In this document: one piece after another, positions 14,131 through 26,511 of the stretch | How the letters are laid out: each line of letters opens with the position of its first letter | How positions within the stretch are numbered: the stretch's first letter is position 1 | Assembly: GCF_964340395.1 (NCBI RefSeq) | Contig: NC_135567.1 | Span: 2,149,109 to 2,213,108, forward strand | Reading direction: 5' to 3' | Source of the DNA: Glandiceps talaboti | Taxonomy: Eukaryota; Hemichordata; Enteropneusta; Spengelidae | Length of the DNA: 64,000 nt | Notes under the pieces: generated by a model | Told to the model about the DNA's origin: nothing | Seen by the model: only the letters and a program-made list of their open reading frames with translations | The model's database searches: none | Made by a program: the position numbers and the translations under genes

Positions 14131-15206
14131 AAAGCAGTTAGGCAGGCAGATTAAAAGACATACATTCAGACAAACCGACATACTGATAGACAGATAAACA
14201 GACTAACACAGATATCGAGACATTCATACGGACAGAAAGTCAAACATATATATATTCGGCAGGCGGGCGGTTGGCCGGGCAAAAGAAAACAGGAAAACCA
14301 GAAACGAGCGAGTGAGTGGGCAGCTCCACTAGTAACTGACTAACCACATGTAATTTTAGGTTTCCGATGACATAGAGAAGAACAATGCATCGATTGATCG
14401 TCATCACGAATACACCTTTACTGCATTACAATACTACTGTTCAGTAGACGACACAATTGGTATACAAAGACAGTTAGATGAAGATGAGTAGTTTTGAAGA
14501 CATTTGAATAGAACGGTATTTTACATGAAATTATTCAGTTTATTTGGTGTTACCCATTATATAACCTGATTGATCATGGCCACTTTAACACCGCTAGTTT
14601 CATTTATTAGCAGTGTTCCAAAATAGATCAATAATGAAAATAAGCATTTTAGTTCTTTTATGTAGAAACATGTTTTCACGTGATACTGGGTAATGTTGAT
14701 ATTACTCTCTGGCGTGTGTTATTATTGACAATCTATTACTTAAGGATATTGACAGCGCCCCCAACTATAATGTGGCGTCTGTCCACACACTTTCCAATAC
14801 ATGTTAGTCACGTGATTTCTACTACATTTATATCTATACAAATCACAGGTATTGCGCCTCCTTTTATTACCCATCTTAATTACCCAAATTGAAGATATTT
14901 TATCTGTTTGGCATAATTCATGTACCACATAGTGAAATTGTTTATTTGCAAATGGATTTTTTACACTGGTTTATTGTAAACACAAATTGTTTGTTTCTAG
15001 TTCAGGGTCGACCATTTGTAACTTTCATTATCATTACAGGGACTGTTGTGACAAACTTTTGCTCCACTTGTGACTGCAATTGTTATACACGCAACACTTA
15101 CAGAAAACAATTTAAGCGTCCACAATTAGTATCATTAACGACAATTTCACACTCTCTGTCTCTGACTGTCTCTCTGTCTGTCTCTGTCTCTGACTCCGTC
15201 TGTATC

Positions 15207-15263
<57 letters not shown>

Positions 15264-17769
15264 TGAAAGACAAGTTATTTGTACATTAAACACATTTTAT
15301 TCCACCATAAAAATCATGTACAGACAAAAACATCTGCCATCTAGTCGAGGTACATTGCAAATAAAGAAATTATTACAAGAACTCTTTCAATGCCAATGTA
15401 ATGTCTATCACAGATTTGAACGGATCCAGAGGATAGCTTGTATACAGAGTTTCTTATCAACTCAGCTATCGAGTAACTGGAGATTACAATATGCAAATAT
15501 AAGTGTTTCGAGGTTGATTCAATGAGCAATATAGACTAAAGGCGTAAAACGGGGTCGTTGTCAAATAAAAGACTTGGGGACAATTTCTTTGGATCTTTGA
15601 ACCCAAATATATTTTTAATCTTTAAATTTCTATATCAAATATTGTGCCAAATTGCTTCATTAAAACTCCAACCAGTGTAACTAAACAAGTACAGATTCAT
15701 TCACATATGATTAATCTAAAATAAATATCCAATACCGGGTTTGTCAAATGCTGTCATCTACTAGCACTTGTCATGACGTCACACTAGTTGTCACAAATGC
15801 CTAGAGTACATTGCTACATTAAATCAATTATTCAAAACTAAATTTTAATGATATGCGAATTCTACACATCAATTAAATTCAATGCATGTTAATAAATAAA
15901 CCTAACACAAAATAAATCAAAAGTTTCAAATGCATAACATTTTCTGCATACAATGTTTTTTCAACCGGAGACTTGTACATAATATTGCAGCCAAGATCAG
16001 ACTTTTGTTTCGTATAAAAAAAATGAAATTTACTGACGTGTACTTTTCAAAATACTTGAAGTTGTGTTATTTCAATCAGACATGTAGTCGTAGAAAAACA
16101 GTTTCAAAAACTCTGTGTGTTTCTATAATTTACATGCTTCCATGTCAATTATTTGCATAACTTTTTCAAATAAAGGCCAACATGCTGATTTAGAAATACT
16201 ATCATGGAATTTCAAGTCGATAAAAAATAGTCAAAGAATTTTGTTCATGTGTATGTTCACAAAACTTTTCTTTCGTTTTTCATGGTCAAACATATTAATT
16301 GGAAATTGATCATATCAAAGACGTTTTGCTTTTATTTGTAAAAGTAAATTTTTGTTCAAACTAAGGCATATATCCTTACGACATTGTTTAGTTTTTGTGT
16401 TCGTTCCTTAATTTGAAGATTTGGTTTATTTACACTCATTTCTGCAACTGCTGATCCTACGATGAAAATGATTTGATTTTGATTTTGATGGTGACAAAGT
16501 AAGGAATACAAATGAGAGAATAAGAAAATATTGTGTAATGAACAATCAACCGGGTAGTCTTGTACAGGCGCATAATTATTTTTGTTGCAATGGGAATAGC
16601 AGTAGAAAATGTTTAACATTCAAATTGACGGTTGGAAGAAAGTCAATATTTTTAATAAGAAAGTAAGTCGAACTATATGGATATATAGTAGTAACACTAA
16701 CTGTGAAGACATAAACAGAAAAATAAACAAACATATGAACAAGTAAACACATAACATACCAACATAGACTGAGCCCATTTATAGTACTGTGTTGAATTTC
16801 TTTTGTTAGGAAAAGTTTTATATGGCCAATCTCCTATATAAAATGAGTAACAGCACCTGGTAACTGCAGTTGAATAGCTCGATCCCTTAGTCCAGAGAGT
16901 GCTGACAATCACACATAGATATTGTCGGAGTAACTGTCCCAGCAGACAGATCACCCGATCTGGGAGTGTAGGAGAGTCTGTAGACCGGTTGGATAATTTA
17001 ACAGTCAAATGTCATCAAAGGTGACTACACTTGATGTACATAGTTACTATGGTGATGAACTATGACGATGTTATTTACTGAAGAAGTATGGAGGTGGTAT
17101 CATTATTGTTCTGCTGAAGTCGATGAACGACATATAAACGACAAACGAATTTCAACAGTTCAAATCAGCAATTCTATTGAATAGCTCCAATCATACATGA
17201 TGTGTTACTTGCGATTATAGAATGGAAAGGTTGAGTAGCAGTCCGTCCCGTTCCCTTCGTTCACAAAAGCGTCTGTGCATGTTTCAGCGGTCGACGGCTT
17301 TCAGTCACGGATGGTAGAACTGAACGCTATTACTGGACTGTACTGCTTGTATAGTTCGCGTGAAGTTTATTAAGAACTTGTATTGTGAAGGAAAGGTTGT
17401 ACAAAGTATTCCGGTGTTATATCCTGGTTAATAATGTATACTGATTTGTCGACTTACTTCCTGAAAATAAGTAAAATAAGTAAGAAAAATGTAGTTAGTT
17501 AAGTTGGCTTCATACCATATGATAGGATACACTTACAATTTAAACCTACAAACAATCCATGGTTGATTTACTTTTACTTATACTGGACAATTTTTTTTTC
17601 TAGCCATAGTGTATTACAGTGTTACATTAAATTTACATTATATTGTCTGGCATTATCACATTTCGAAATATGGTACACTACTTTATATTTTCTAGGGAAC
17701 AAATAATGTATTGTGTACATATCCTTACAAAACGTAGAACGAAAATGAACTGTTAACTTACTTTGCTGA
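14131..17769. other. No gene recognised; downstream flank of the GPI-protein gene
   Basis: Apart from the (TC)n tract nothing is assigned. The 3'UTR of the minus-strand gene should end here. Candidate AATAAA on the minus strand occur near 17371 and 16331 but cannot be tied to a transcript. Confidence 0.5.
15208..15260 (+). repeat. (TC)n microsatellite
   Basis: CT run with a degenerate ctctgtctct lead-in from 15151. Confidence 0.95.
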
Positions 17770-17855
17770 CTATATGATGCATGTCACCATGACAACAGCC
17801 GATGCACCGAACATGGTAAGGACGCTTCCTATGACACTGCTAGCACCACTGTCCC
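17770..17855 (-). CDS. Terminal exon with GPI-signal-like tail
   Basis: Starts after a ttcag acceptor and encodes DSGASSVIGSVLTMFGASAV and then VMVTCII before TAG. Small residues (Asp-Ser-Gly-Ala-Ser-Ser) followed by a hydrophobic stretch ending at the stop fit a GPI-attachment signal. A single membrane helix with no cytoplasmic tail is the alternative. Eight bases after the stop there is a gtaagt, so the 3'UTR may be spliced. No poly(A) signal could be assigned with confidence. Confidence 0.75.
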
Positions 17856-20354
17856 CTGAAATTGGAAAGTGACAGTGAATATACATTATGACAAAAATAC
17901 TTGTCATCCAAACACAATGATTAAACTTAGCAAGAATTATGCCAGTAATGTTAATCATGTGAAGGATATTGAAGCCCATGATACAAACGAATGTCACCAT
18001 ATTGGACTAATTTGCTGTAGAATAATTTGCAGGAGGTCCTTTAGTTTCAAGATATACTTTATTTCTCTTCCTAAACGTCTGCTAATCATGTGCAATCAAA
18101 ATCAAAATGTTTGTCAATGAACAAAATATAAATAAAGTTTCTTTTAAAATTAATATTGTAATACATCAAAAGAATCACCATATAAGCTCTGACCGGTAGA
18201 CATCGTGCATTATTTACAGTGTTTTCTTGCTCACAGTCTGCAATTTTTGTTTAAATATTCGTCTACACCCTTTTTAGAAGTTGAATTCTAGTTTCGTATC
18301 TAAGCATTGCTTATGTTTGACATTCATTTGAACGTATATTGTCGTCTTGATATGCATTATTATGTCCCCAAATAAATAGTTGTGGTTTAGAACTTGAGTC
18401 AATTAAAGTGTGCATTACCTTTACAGTTCTTTGTTCCAGCTCCAGTACCAACAGTTGTACCAAAAGTTAGACAACCACAGTCATTGGTGTCATCTATATC
18501 ACCAGTTGCTGTGATAACAACGCATACATGTGTATAATCTGCGCAGTTGGTTGCATCTATGGTTAAGTCAACGGTTTGATCGGCAATGAAGGTCTTGACA
18601 TCAGTGGAACCAGCTGTCACATCAATTGCTGGACTGAATGTCTTCGACACAGCAGTTGATTTCTTAATTCCACTGGCTTTAAAGTCGGCATTATTGGTAA
18701 AGTAGACGTCCATCTTAGTGATAGTACCACCAGTGCCTGTGTCTGTTAACCCCAGAGTGATGGTGATCGTCTGTGCCGATCCACCTGCTGTGTAGGTTGC
18801 ACTGGCTGCATTGGTAATGGAGGTTGATGCTACTGACACATCTATCCAAAAGCAAATGAAATTAAGACACTTTTTTTAGAAAGTAGCTGAGATGTATTGA
18901 AGCAAAAATAATCAAGTGTTTAAAGAATGTATACCAGGTGATATTAGTTGAAATTCATGAATATAATTTAAAGTAATGATTAGGTGGCATTAAAAAAAGA
19001 ATATGACGAAGACAAAACAAGACAATGTCATTAATCACATTGACAAGCTAAACCATGTTTGGCCTTTATCGGAGAATAACATAATTTTGAGATGTATTTT
19101 AAAATAATTAAAGACTTTCTTAAATTGTATACAATCTAAGTTATCCAATTCAATTATATTTTTCCACAGAGATACACGCCAAGACGTTTATCCTGACTTC
19201 CTCACACGTTCATACTTTTTTCATTTGTTTTATAGTTGCAGTGTAATCTGTTAAATTCCATGATAAGTATGGGTCTTAATATTAAAGTGGCCATATGGAT
19301 GAGAATTTGGTATTTATTTTTGATTTTTATTTGATAAAACTGCTTCACTATGTCTTTCTACTTGAAAAAATAATGTGAAATAACATATACCAAGTCCATG
19401 TCCGTCACTAATTAAATCCATCTACAGGTTGTTCGCAGAGAAATGGGGATAACAGAAATGGGTAATGCCATAAGACTTCCATAAAAAGAAACACAGATTC
19501 TGCAGTGAATGATTGTAACAACAGAAATTGAATTTTCGATTTATTTTCGCATCTTAAAAATACAAATGTTTGATATTTGAGCATACGGTATCATCTTGGT
19601 ATGCATTGATATGTCTCTATATATATCGACGCGGTTACGAAAATGAGTCAATTAAAGTTGGCATTACCTTTACAATCCTTTGTTCCAGCTTCAGTACCGA
19701 CAGTTGCACCGAAAGATAGACAACCAAAGTCATCGGTATCATCCATATCACCAGTTGCTGTGATAACAACGCATACGTGTGTATAGGCTTTACAGTTGGC
19801 TGCATCTATAGTTAAATCTACTGTCTGATCAGCAAGTAAAGTCTTGTCATTAGTTAAACCAGTTGCCACGGCAATCGCTGTAGAGAATAACTTCTGCACT
19901 GCAGCTGATTTTGTTATTCCACTAGCTTTAAAGTCAGCATTATCTGTGAAGTAGACGTCAATCTGTGTGACACTTCCACCGCCACCTCCAGTTTCCGATA
20001 ACCCCAAAGTGATGCTGATAGTTTGTGCTGCTCCACCAGATGTGTAGGTAACACTGGCTGCATTTGAAATAGAGGTAGACGCTACTGCCATCTCTGTAAA
20101 AATAATAGATACATTTAAATATAACATAGGAATTGATTTATATTACTTTTCGACACATTTCCACTTCAATATATGAATAGATATTTTAAATATGATTAGT
20201 TAAGTTCAAATACAACTAGAAATCATAGAAAGAATACTTCACAAACACCATGTGAATTGTCAAAACAATAACAACAAAATGTTTACTTACGTTGGGCATT
20301 ACAATGTACAATGACAACAACAAGGATGAACACAAATGTGGTAGTCAAGCACAT
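17770..20354 (-). CDS. Secreted, probably GPI-anchored two-repeat protein (4 coding exons)
   Basis: Exons in transcript order are 20354-20291, 20093-19668, 18841-18419 and 17855-17770. All junctions have GT donors (gtaagt, gtaatg, gtaatg) and AG acceptors (ttacag, ggatag, ttcag), and all coding introns are phase 1. They join into 999 nt, 332 residues plus TAG. The N-terminus is a signal peptide (MCLTTTFVFILVVVIVHCNA, cleavage likely before QQ). Two exon-encoded repeats follow, about 70% identical by eye, each opening with VASTSI and ending near GTK(D/N)CK. They share ADFKASGI, DQTVDLTID and YTHVCVVITATGD. Repeat 1 has four cysteines and repeat 2 has five. The C-terminus (GDSGASS, then a hydrophobic stretch ending at the stop with no basic residue) is typical of a GPI-attachment signal. 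The repeat looks like a beta-rich extracellular domain, possibly CARDB/Ig-like, but I do not recognise the family. Partner and function are unknown. Exon structure is seen directly; the anchor and fold are inferred. Confidence 0.85.
18419..18841 (-). CDS. Repeat-domain exon 2
   Basis: 423 nt, phase 1-1. The encoded repeat aligns along its whole length with that of 19668-20093, so the two exons arose by exon duplication. It carries one extra cysteine next to the third conserved one (NDCGC against DDFGC). The first codon is split as G|AT (Asp) over the junction. Confidence 0.85.
19285..19425 (+). repeat. ~140-bp dispersed repeat, copy 2 (in intron)
   Basis: Diverged copy of 12503-12645, lying in the intron between the two repeat-domain exons of the GPI-protein gene. 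Confidence 0.65.
19668..20093 (-). CDS. Repeat-domain exon 1
   Basis: 426 nt, phase 1-1, so it can be duplicated or skipped without changing frame. It encodes the first repeat of the secreted protein. A glycine run (GGGGG) in the first loop makes it one codon longer than the second repeat. The open frame continues past the donor at 19667 only into intron sequence, stopping at 19648. Confidence 0.85.
20291..20354 (-). CDS. Signal-peptide exon (first coding exon)
   Basis: ATG lies at 20354-20352, one base after a ctag acceptor in the minus strand, so a 5'UTR intron precedes it. The exon encodes 21 codons with a hydrophobic core (FVFILVVVIV) and ends C|gtaagt in phase 1. The split codon is completed as CAG (Gln) by the next exon. 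A start in the next exon would give a protein without a secretion signal, so this exon settles the start. Confidence 0.85.
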
Positions 20355-20561
20355 TCTAGAACAAAAAACACAATAAATAGTCAGTGAATTTCGATCGAGT
20401 TCGGATAATACAATAACATTAAATTATGCTATTTCTCAGCCATCTGGTTGGTAAAGCACATACAGGCTATCGATTACGAAACCACCTCTGAGGCAGCAAA
20501 ATTTTCAAATTATAAATGACCAATGTTAACGAGTGTGTAATATTAATAAACGCTGAGAAGC

Positions 20562-20710
<149 letters not shown>

Positions 20711-20805
20711 AATTTAAAAGTACATGATTTTCAATGTTTAAATTTTGGATCTCGTTGCTGGTAGTCTATGCCAAACGATAAATACTGTAAGAGTTTTCCA
20801 CTCAC

Positions 20806-20956
20806 CTGATAGTCATCATTACACAGTAGTCTTCGGTACAAGGCACTGCTGACTGTGACCAGAGGTACTGCTACTTATATGCGTCATTTCACGGTCGCTA
20901 TGTGTGAAATATTGCCTTCTAAACACTTTGATTGGTTTACAAATACATTGACGTCA
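20806..20956 (-). promoter_or_regulatory. Promoter and non-coding first exon of the GPI-protein gene (copy A)
   Basis: On the minus strand, in order: a perfect CRE palindrome TGACGTCA (20949-20956), a CCAAT box (20931-20935), a TATA box TATAAG (20874-20879), an initiator-like gtcagca near 20850, and a donor ATCAG|gtgagt with the exon ending at 20806. Measured from 20850 these lie near -100, -83 and -29, which is textbook pol II spacing. The intron runs to the acceptor at 20356 and contains the (GA)n/(CT)n microsatellite. The start site is inferred from spacing. Confidence 0.65.
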
Positions 20957-23900
20957 TATGTGTTGTCATCCATAGTATGATTTGTTCATAGCAGCAAAGA
21001 TGATGTTGCCACAACAGTAATTGTAAAAACATAATGCTACCACAACTAACTAGTATTTAGAACTTTGTTGAATAGCGTTTTTCCAACTTCGATTTTCACC
21101 AGTTTTGTTTTTGTGGGTAAACCTTTATTTTGTATCGACATATTTGTATTCAAAATATAACGTGAACAAAGAAGAACATAACTTGTTCTTGTGTCCTAGT
21201 CATTTTCCATCGAAGACAGTGTAGCTCTTCACAATTATGCTTATTATGTGGCAGGGAGATTTGACTGTTTTAATTGCTTGTTTTGAACCTCTAAACATTT
21301 GACTTTCCAATTGTGCCGTCGAATTGTCAACAATATTGTTGTTACGAGCCAATAGCTGTGTTATTGTGGCGCTCCAGAATATATGGAAGCCATTACTTGT
21401 AAACTGTTTTGTTATTTGTGTATACAGTGCTAACGTTTGAAGGACAGTGCTGCTTCATGAGCTGAATAATTATTTCTTCGTCTTTTGAAACACGAAGGTA
21501 AATTAGAATAGATCAGACAATGGTCACATTACTTTGTTACACCACTCGGACTCCCTAGTACAATGTATCTTATTCAAAGATATGTTAAATCACGTGCATG
21601 CTGTCATAGTAACGTAGTCTAGATGTGAATTCTATTTGTGTTTTTTGTTTTTCAACCGACTTTACTGCAAATCTCAATTCACAGTCCATTTTTTATATAT
21701 GTTGGAGAGAAGTTTGAAGATAAAAAATATACATCCTCTAGAAGTGTGACGACATATAAAACCCCCACTTTCATGATAGATATTGTTCTAAAGTTACCTT
21801 AGGGAGATAAAATGTAAACTGACACAACAAATCAATGTCAACTAATCTAGTAATGAGGAGTGTGTTGACTATTTGTTAATTAAACATAATGTAATTGAGA
21901 ATAGAGATAATACAATTAGTTTACAGATTTTTTAAATTATACACAGGAGGAAGCCGGCACATGGAACCTCTATGGACACTGGGAATCAAATGGCCGTGTC
22001 AGTTAACAGTGACGTAAAATCATTGGCCCGTCCCGAGGCGGCCTTGTGTTACATGTAATATTGTCGACTGCACCAAAAGTATTCCTGTTAGAACATGGTA
22101 TCTCAAAGATTGCTAATAATACGCAAACTGGTATAGAACAAGATTTTGGCCTAGCAAATTCAACATGTGGTATATTGACAGTGTAAGTGTGCTGGTATGG
22201 ATCAATGCATTAAATACTACCTAGCCAGAATAATACTTATGAAAGACATGGTTGTTGAGTTTTTCACTCAATAAACGGGTTTGTGTTTCCTACGAACACT
22301 GTCGTCTGCGTTGTGAACGTCGCTCGATTGGGAATGTTTTCAAATACAGTTGTCACGTTACTATACCACAACACTTTGTGCTCATGCCATGTATAAAGAA
22401 TCGAGATTAAAATACTGAAATAAAGATAGTTAAAGCATACATTATTTAACTGCCCATCTCTCTACAGTGTCGTTGTCACATTAAGGCGAAGATGATAATT
22501 ATAAGTATGGTCTGGTCAAATGCTAAAAGAGACACGGGTATATGCCAATGTATTACCTTCAGTGTAATTACAACGGTGCTTGCGATTTACATCTCGCAAT
22601 CTTAGCAATGTCAAATCAGCAACCCCCCTCCCCCCAAAAAAAAATGAAAAATAAAAATTAATATATATATACTCGACAAGCTGATATTATGCCAATCGCT
22701 GGTTAAACTAAGGATATTGACTATTTTGCTCAAAAATAGAATAAAATAAAACGGTGTTGTTTATGTTTATGTCTCGAAATAAGCAATTCTCAAAAGTGGG
22801 ATTATATAGAAGTTGAGAGACTAACAGCTATGCAGGAAGTTCTCTCGATGTATGACATTGCATCCTGTTATGGAAATAACTCGAGGTAGAAAAATCCACA
22901 CACAGTTCGTGTATAAGTTACATGGCCGAGTGATCAAATAAGTAGTGACTAGTCACCAAAGGAATTCACCCTCTTTTGAAATCTGAGCACCATTGTGGAC
23001 AGTTTATAATTAATGCCTCTCGTTGTACAACGCAGTGATTTGTTTATGTTAACCAGCAAATACATTTGTACAGAGTTGTATCAAGAAATGGCTCATTCCA
23101 CGTTCTGGTAGTCTGCTTAGACGTACTATGAATAATTGATGTAAGCTATCAAATTGAAACAAATTTACTCTCCCATACCCAGCTACATTCGATTGTAATA
23201 TGTCAGCGTCAGTTTAATTAAAACAATGTTTTCATTAGAAGCCAATTTAGTCGACGTCGAATACATAGGTGTGTCAATAAGAAAATGACGGTTTTGGTTT
23301 AGGAAAAGTAAACATGGGGTAGGCACTTTATACGTGTATTCCCTGGTTATGAAAGTAACCCTCCATACGAAATGTCCACACTTGGTTAAAAGTTAAATAG
23401 ACGAGTCGTTTGGCGTTTAAATAGAAAGTGATCACTCACCATATAGACACTCATCGAGGTGTGGAGAGTAAAACCAACACAGTAATTTGATCGTACGATT
23501 CGAATTATGATTGAACTAGTGTGACTGGTATCTTACATTGTGTTTTTTATAAACTGTGCTAAATGATCACCGTTTTACAGAGGAAAACAACCCTCTAACT
23601 GAGCACATAGAATCAGTGAGTAAAATTAATTGGAACTATTATCATTTGAAGAAAGTGTGAGATCAACAGTCAATTCAGCTAAGAAAAGGTAAACTCCAAT
23701 GGAGGTTGTATTTGCAAATTACTTTATTTTGCAACGTACGTAAATAATGAAAGCACAGTAGCTAAGATACGTGTTTCTACTGGATATGGAAATATCCGTA
23801 AAAATCCATGCACATGTCAGTTACTGAAACAATACTAATACTAACAAAGACGTGTCGAGTAGGTCCACTTCGTAAATATTATCAATAATACCATTTGTCT

Positions 23901-24224
23901 TACGATTGGCCTATTTGCCATTCACAGGGGTTGTAACAATTGACAATGTACGATTTTCAGTAGAGGAAGGTAACACTCTGTTTCTTAGTGGTAAAACAAC
24001 AGTGTATATACAGATATGGAGAGTGGTTATACATTCTAACCGAAGCCGTTTGTTACAATGTTAACTGGCCTGCAGACGTAGTGTATTCACCGTGACCCTC
24101 TGTTGAATTCTGACATCCGTTGAATAATGTTGTTATACAATGATCACCATTGAACATGACAGTTTTTTCGTGTCACCTCTAAGCGTGCATCAGATTCATC
24201 GTATGAATCCGTATATAGTTTGAT

Positions 24225-25075
<851 letters not shown>

Positions 25076-26206
25076 GAGCGTGAAACTCGGAGTAACAACT
25101 AAGCACCTCAAGTTCCAACCAACTTACTTTGTATATATTAGTAAACAACTAAGGCGTATTATCAAAACAAATGCTTGCAATTGCCACTTTGTGAGGACAC
25201 ATCTTTCTGTCTATGATCATAACTTCTTAAAGTCAAATTTCAATTTAAAATACATTCGCAATAGTTTGCATCTACAGAAAAGTAACTCTACCTATGGAAT
25301 ATCCACAAGTGGGTTAAAAGTTGAATTAACCAGTCTCTTACAGACACTCACTGACGTGTTCCTAAAGAACAACGCGTAGGTAGTTTTGATTAAAAACTAT
25401 CAAGCTTATGTGACTTAAATAATGTATTGTTGTGTTTCTGGAGGGGATCACTCACCAATCAAATTGCAGACCATCATAAGAAATAAAATTTAGTAACACT
25501 AATGTAATTGACACGTGTATGGTAATCTGATAGTGAAAAAACATTCCACTTTGCAATCAAACAATTTAACATTCACTTATAAAAAACAAAGCACATTGAT
25601 TTTGTTTTATTTACTGTTAAAATACTGATGCATTGGTAAGACGGATATCTCAAGTCGAGGGATACTTTTACATTAGGTTCAACACTACAATGGGTATATA
25701 GTGTACATGTTAAATTGACAAGTAATTTATTCTTCACTCAGTCTGACAAAAGTGTGTGAGTAGGTCCACTTTGTAAGGGACGATAGTACAATTTCACACA
25801 AGCTCAATAGCTCACTAAACGAACTTCGTTTAGGGGCGGGAGTCTGGCGTCAATGCGAATGTTGAACTTCATTTTGCCACTTCTAACTAAATTTCGAAAT
25901 TTCCCACGCCTTCAATTGTAACATTTTATGTATTTACAACTGAGATGTTGAGAAGTTGATTAAAATGTTCATCTAATGTAGGATACAGTGCTGGGTTTCC
26001 GGTAATATTGTAATGTGTTTGTGTGGCTAGAACAGTCATACAAAGGTCACCAGACTGCTTGTATTATATGGTACGCATATTTTGTACAGTTTTGATTTTT
26101 AGATTCAAGAAACCAAACGAATTTGAGAGCCAGAAAAATCGGCTTTATGTTAACGTACTTCGCAAATTCTTGAACTGAGTGTTATGCCAGGTTGCTGTTT
26201 TCTTTG

Positions 26207-26265
<59 letters not shown>

Positions 26266-26465
26266 TTCAAAATCATCCGAGCTGTCACAGCCACTCCCAA
26301 CGTCGTCATCATCATCATCATCATCATCCTCGTCGTCGTCATCATCGTCGTCGTCGTCGTCGCCGTCGTCATTATTCTTACTTCCATACTCATTGTAAAA
26401 TTATAACCATTATTTCTATAAGGTGATCACATCAGGTAGCATTTAAAATATTTACAAAGTTTTTG

Positions 26466-26510
<45 letters not shown>

Positions 26511-26511
26511 G
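26207..26511 (+). repeat. (CAT)n / (CGT) microsatellite cluster (copy A)
   Basis: CAT runs at 26207-26264, 26304-26371 (with CGT) and 26466-26511. The His, Ser, Ile and Met homopolymer frames are artefacts. Confidence 0.95.

Noticed and set aside
16697-17008. 103-codon minus-strand frame downstream of the GPI-protein gene
   Set aside because: No domain recognised and no splice site linking it to the gene, which already has a stop at 17770.
24144-24210. Hammerhead-like CTGATG...GACACGAAA on the minus strand next to the AT tract
   Set aside because: The core reads CTGATGC instead of CTGANGA and the intervening bases do not form a usable stem II.
26145-26426. Poly-His, poly-Ser, poly-Ile and poly-Met frames
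   Set aside because: All frames of one CAT/CGT repeat cluster; the same at 37351-37623 in copy B.
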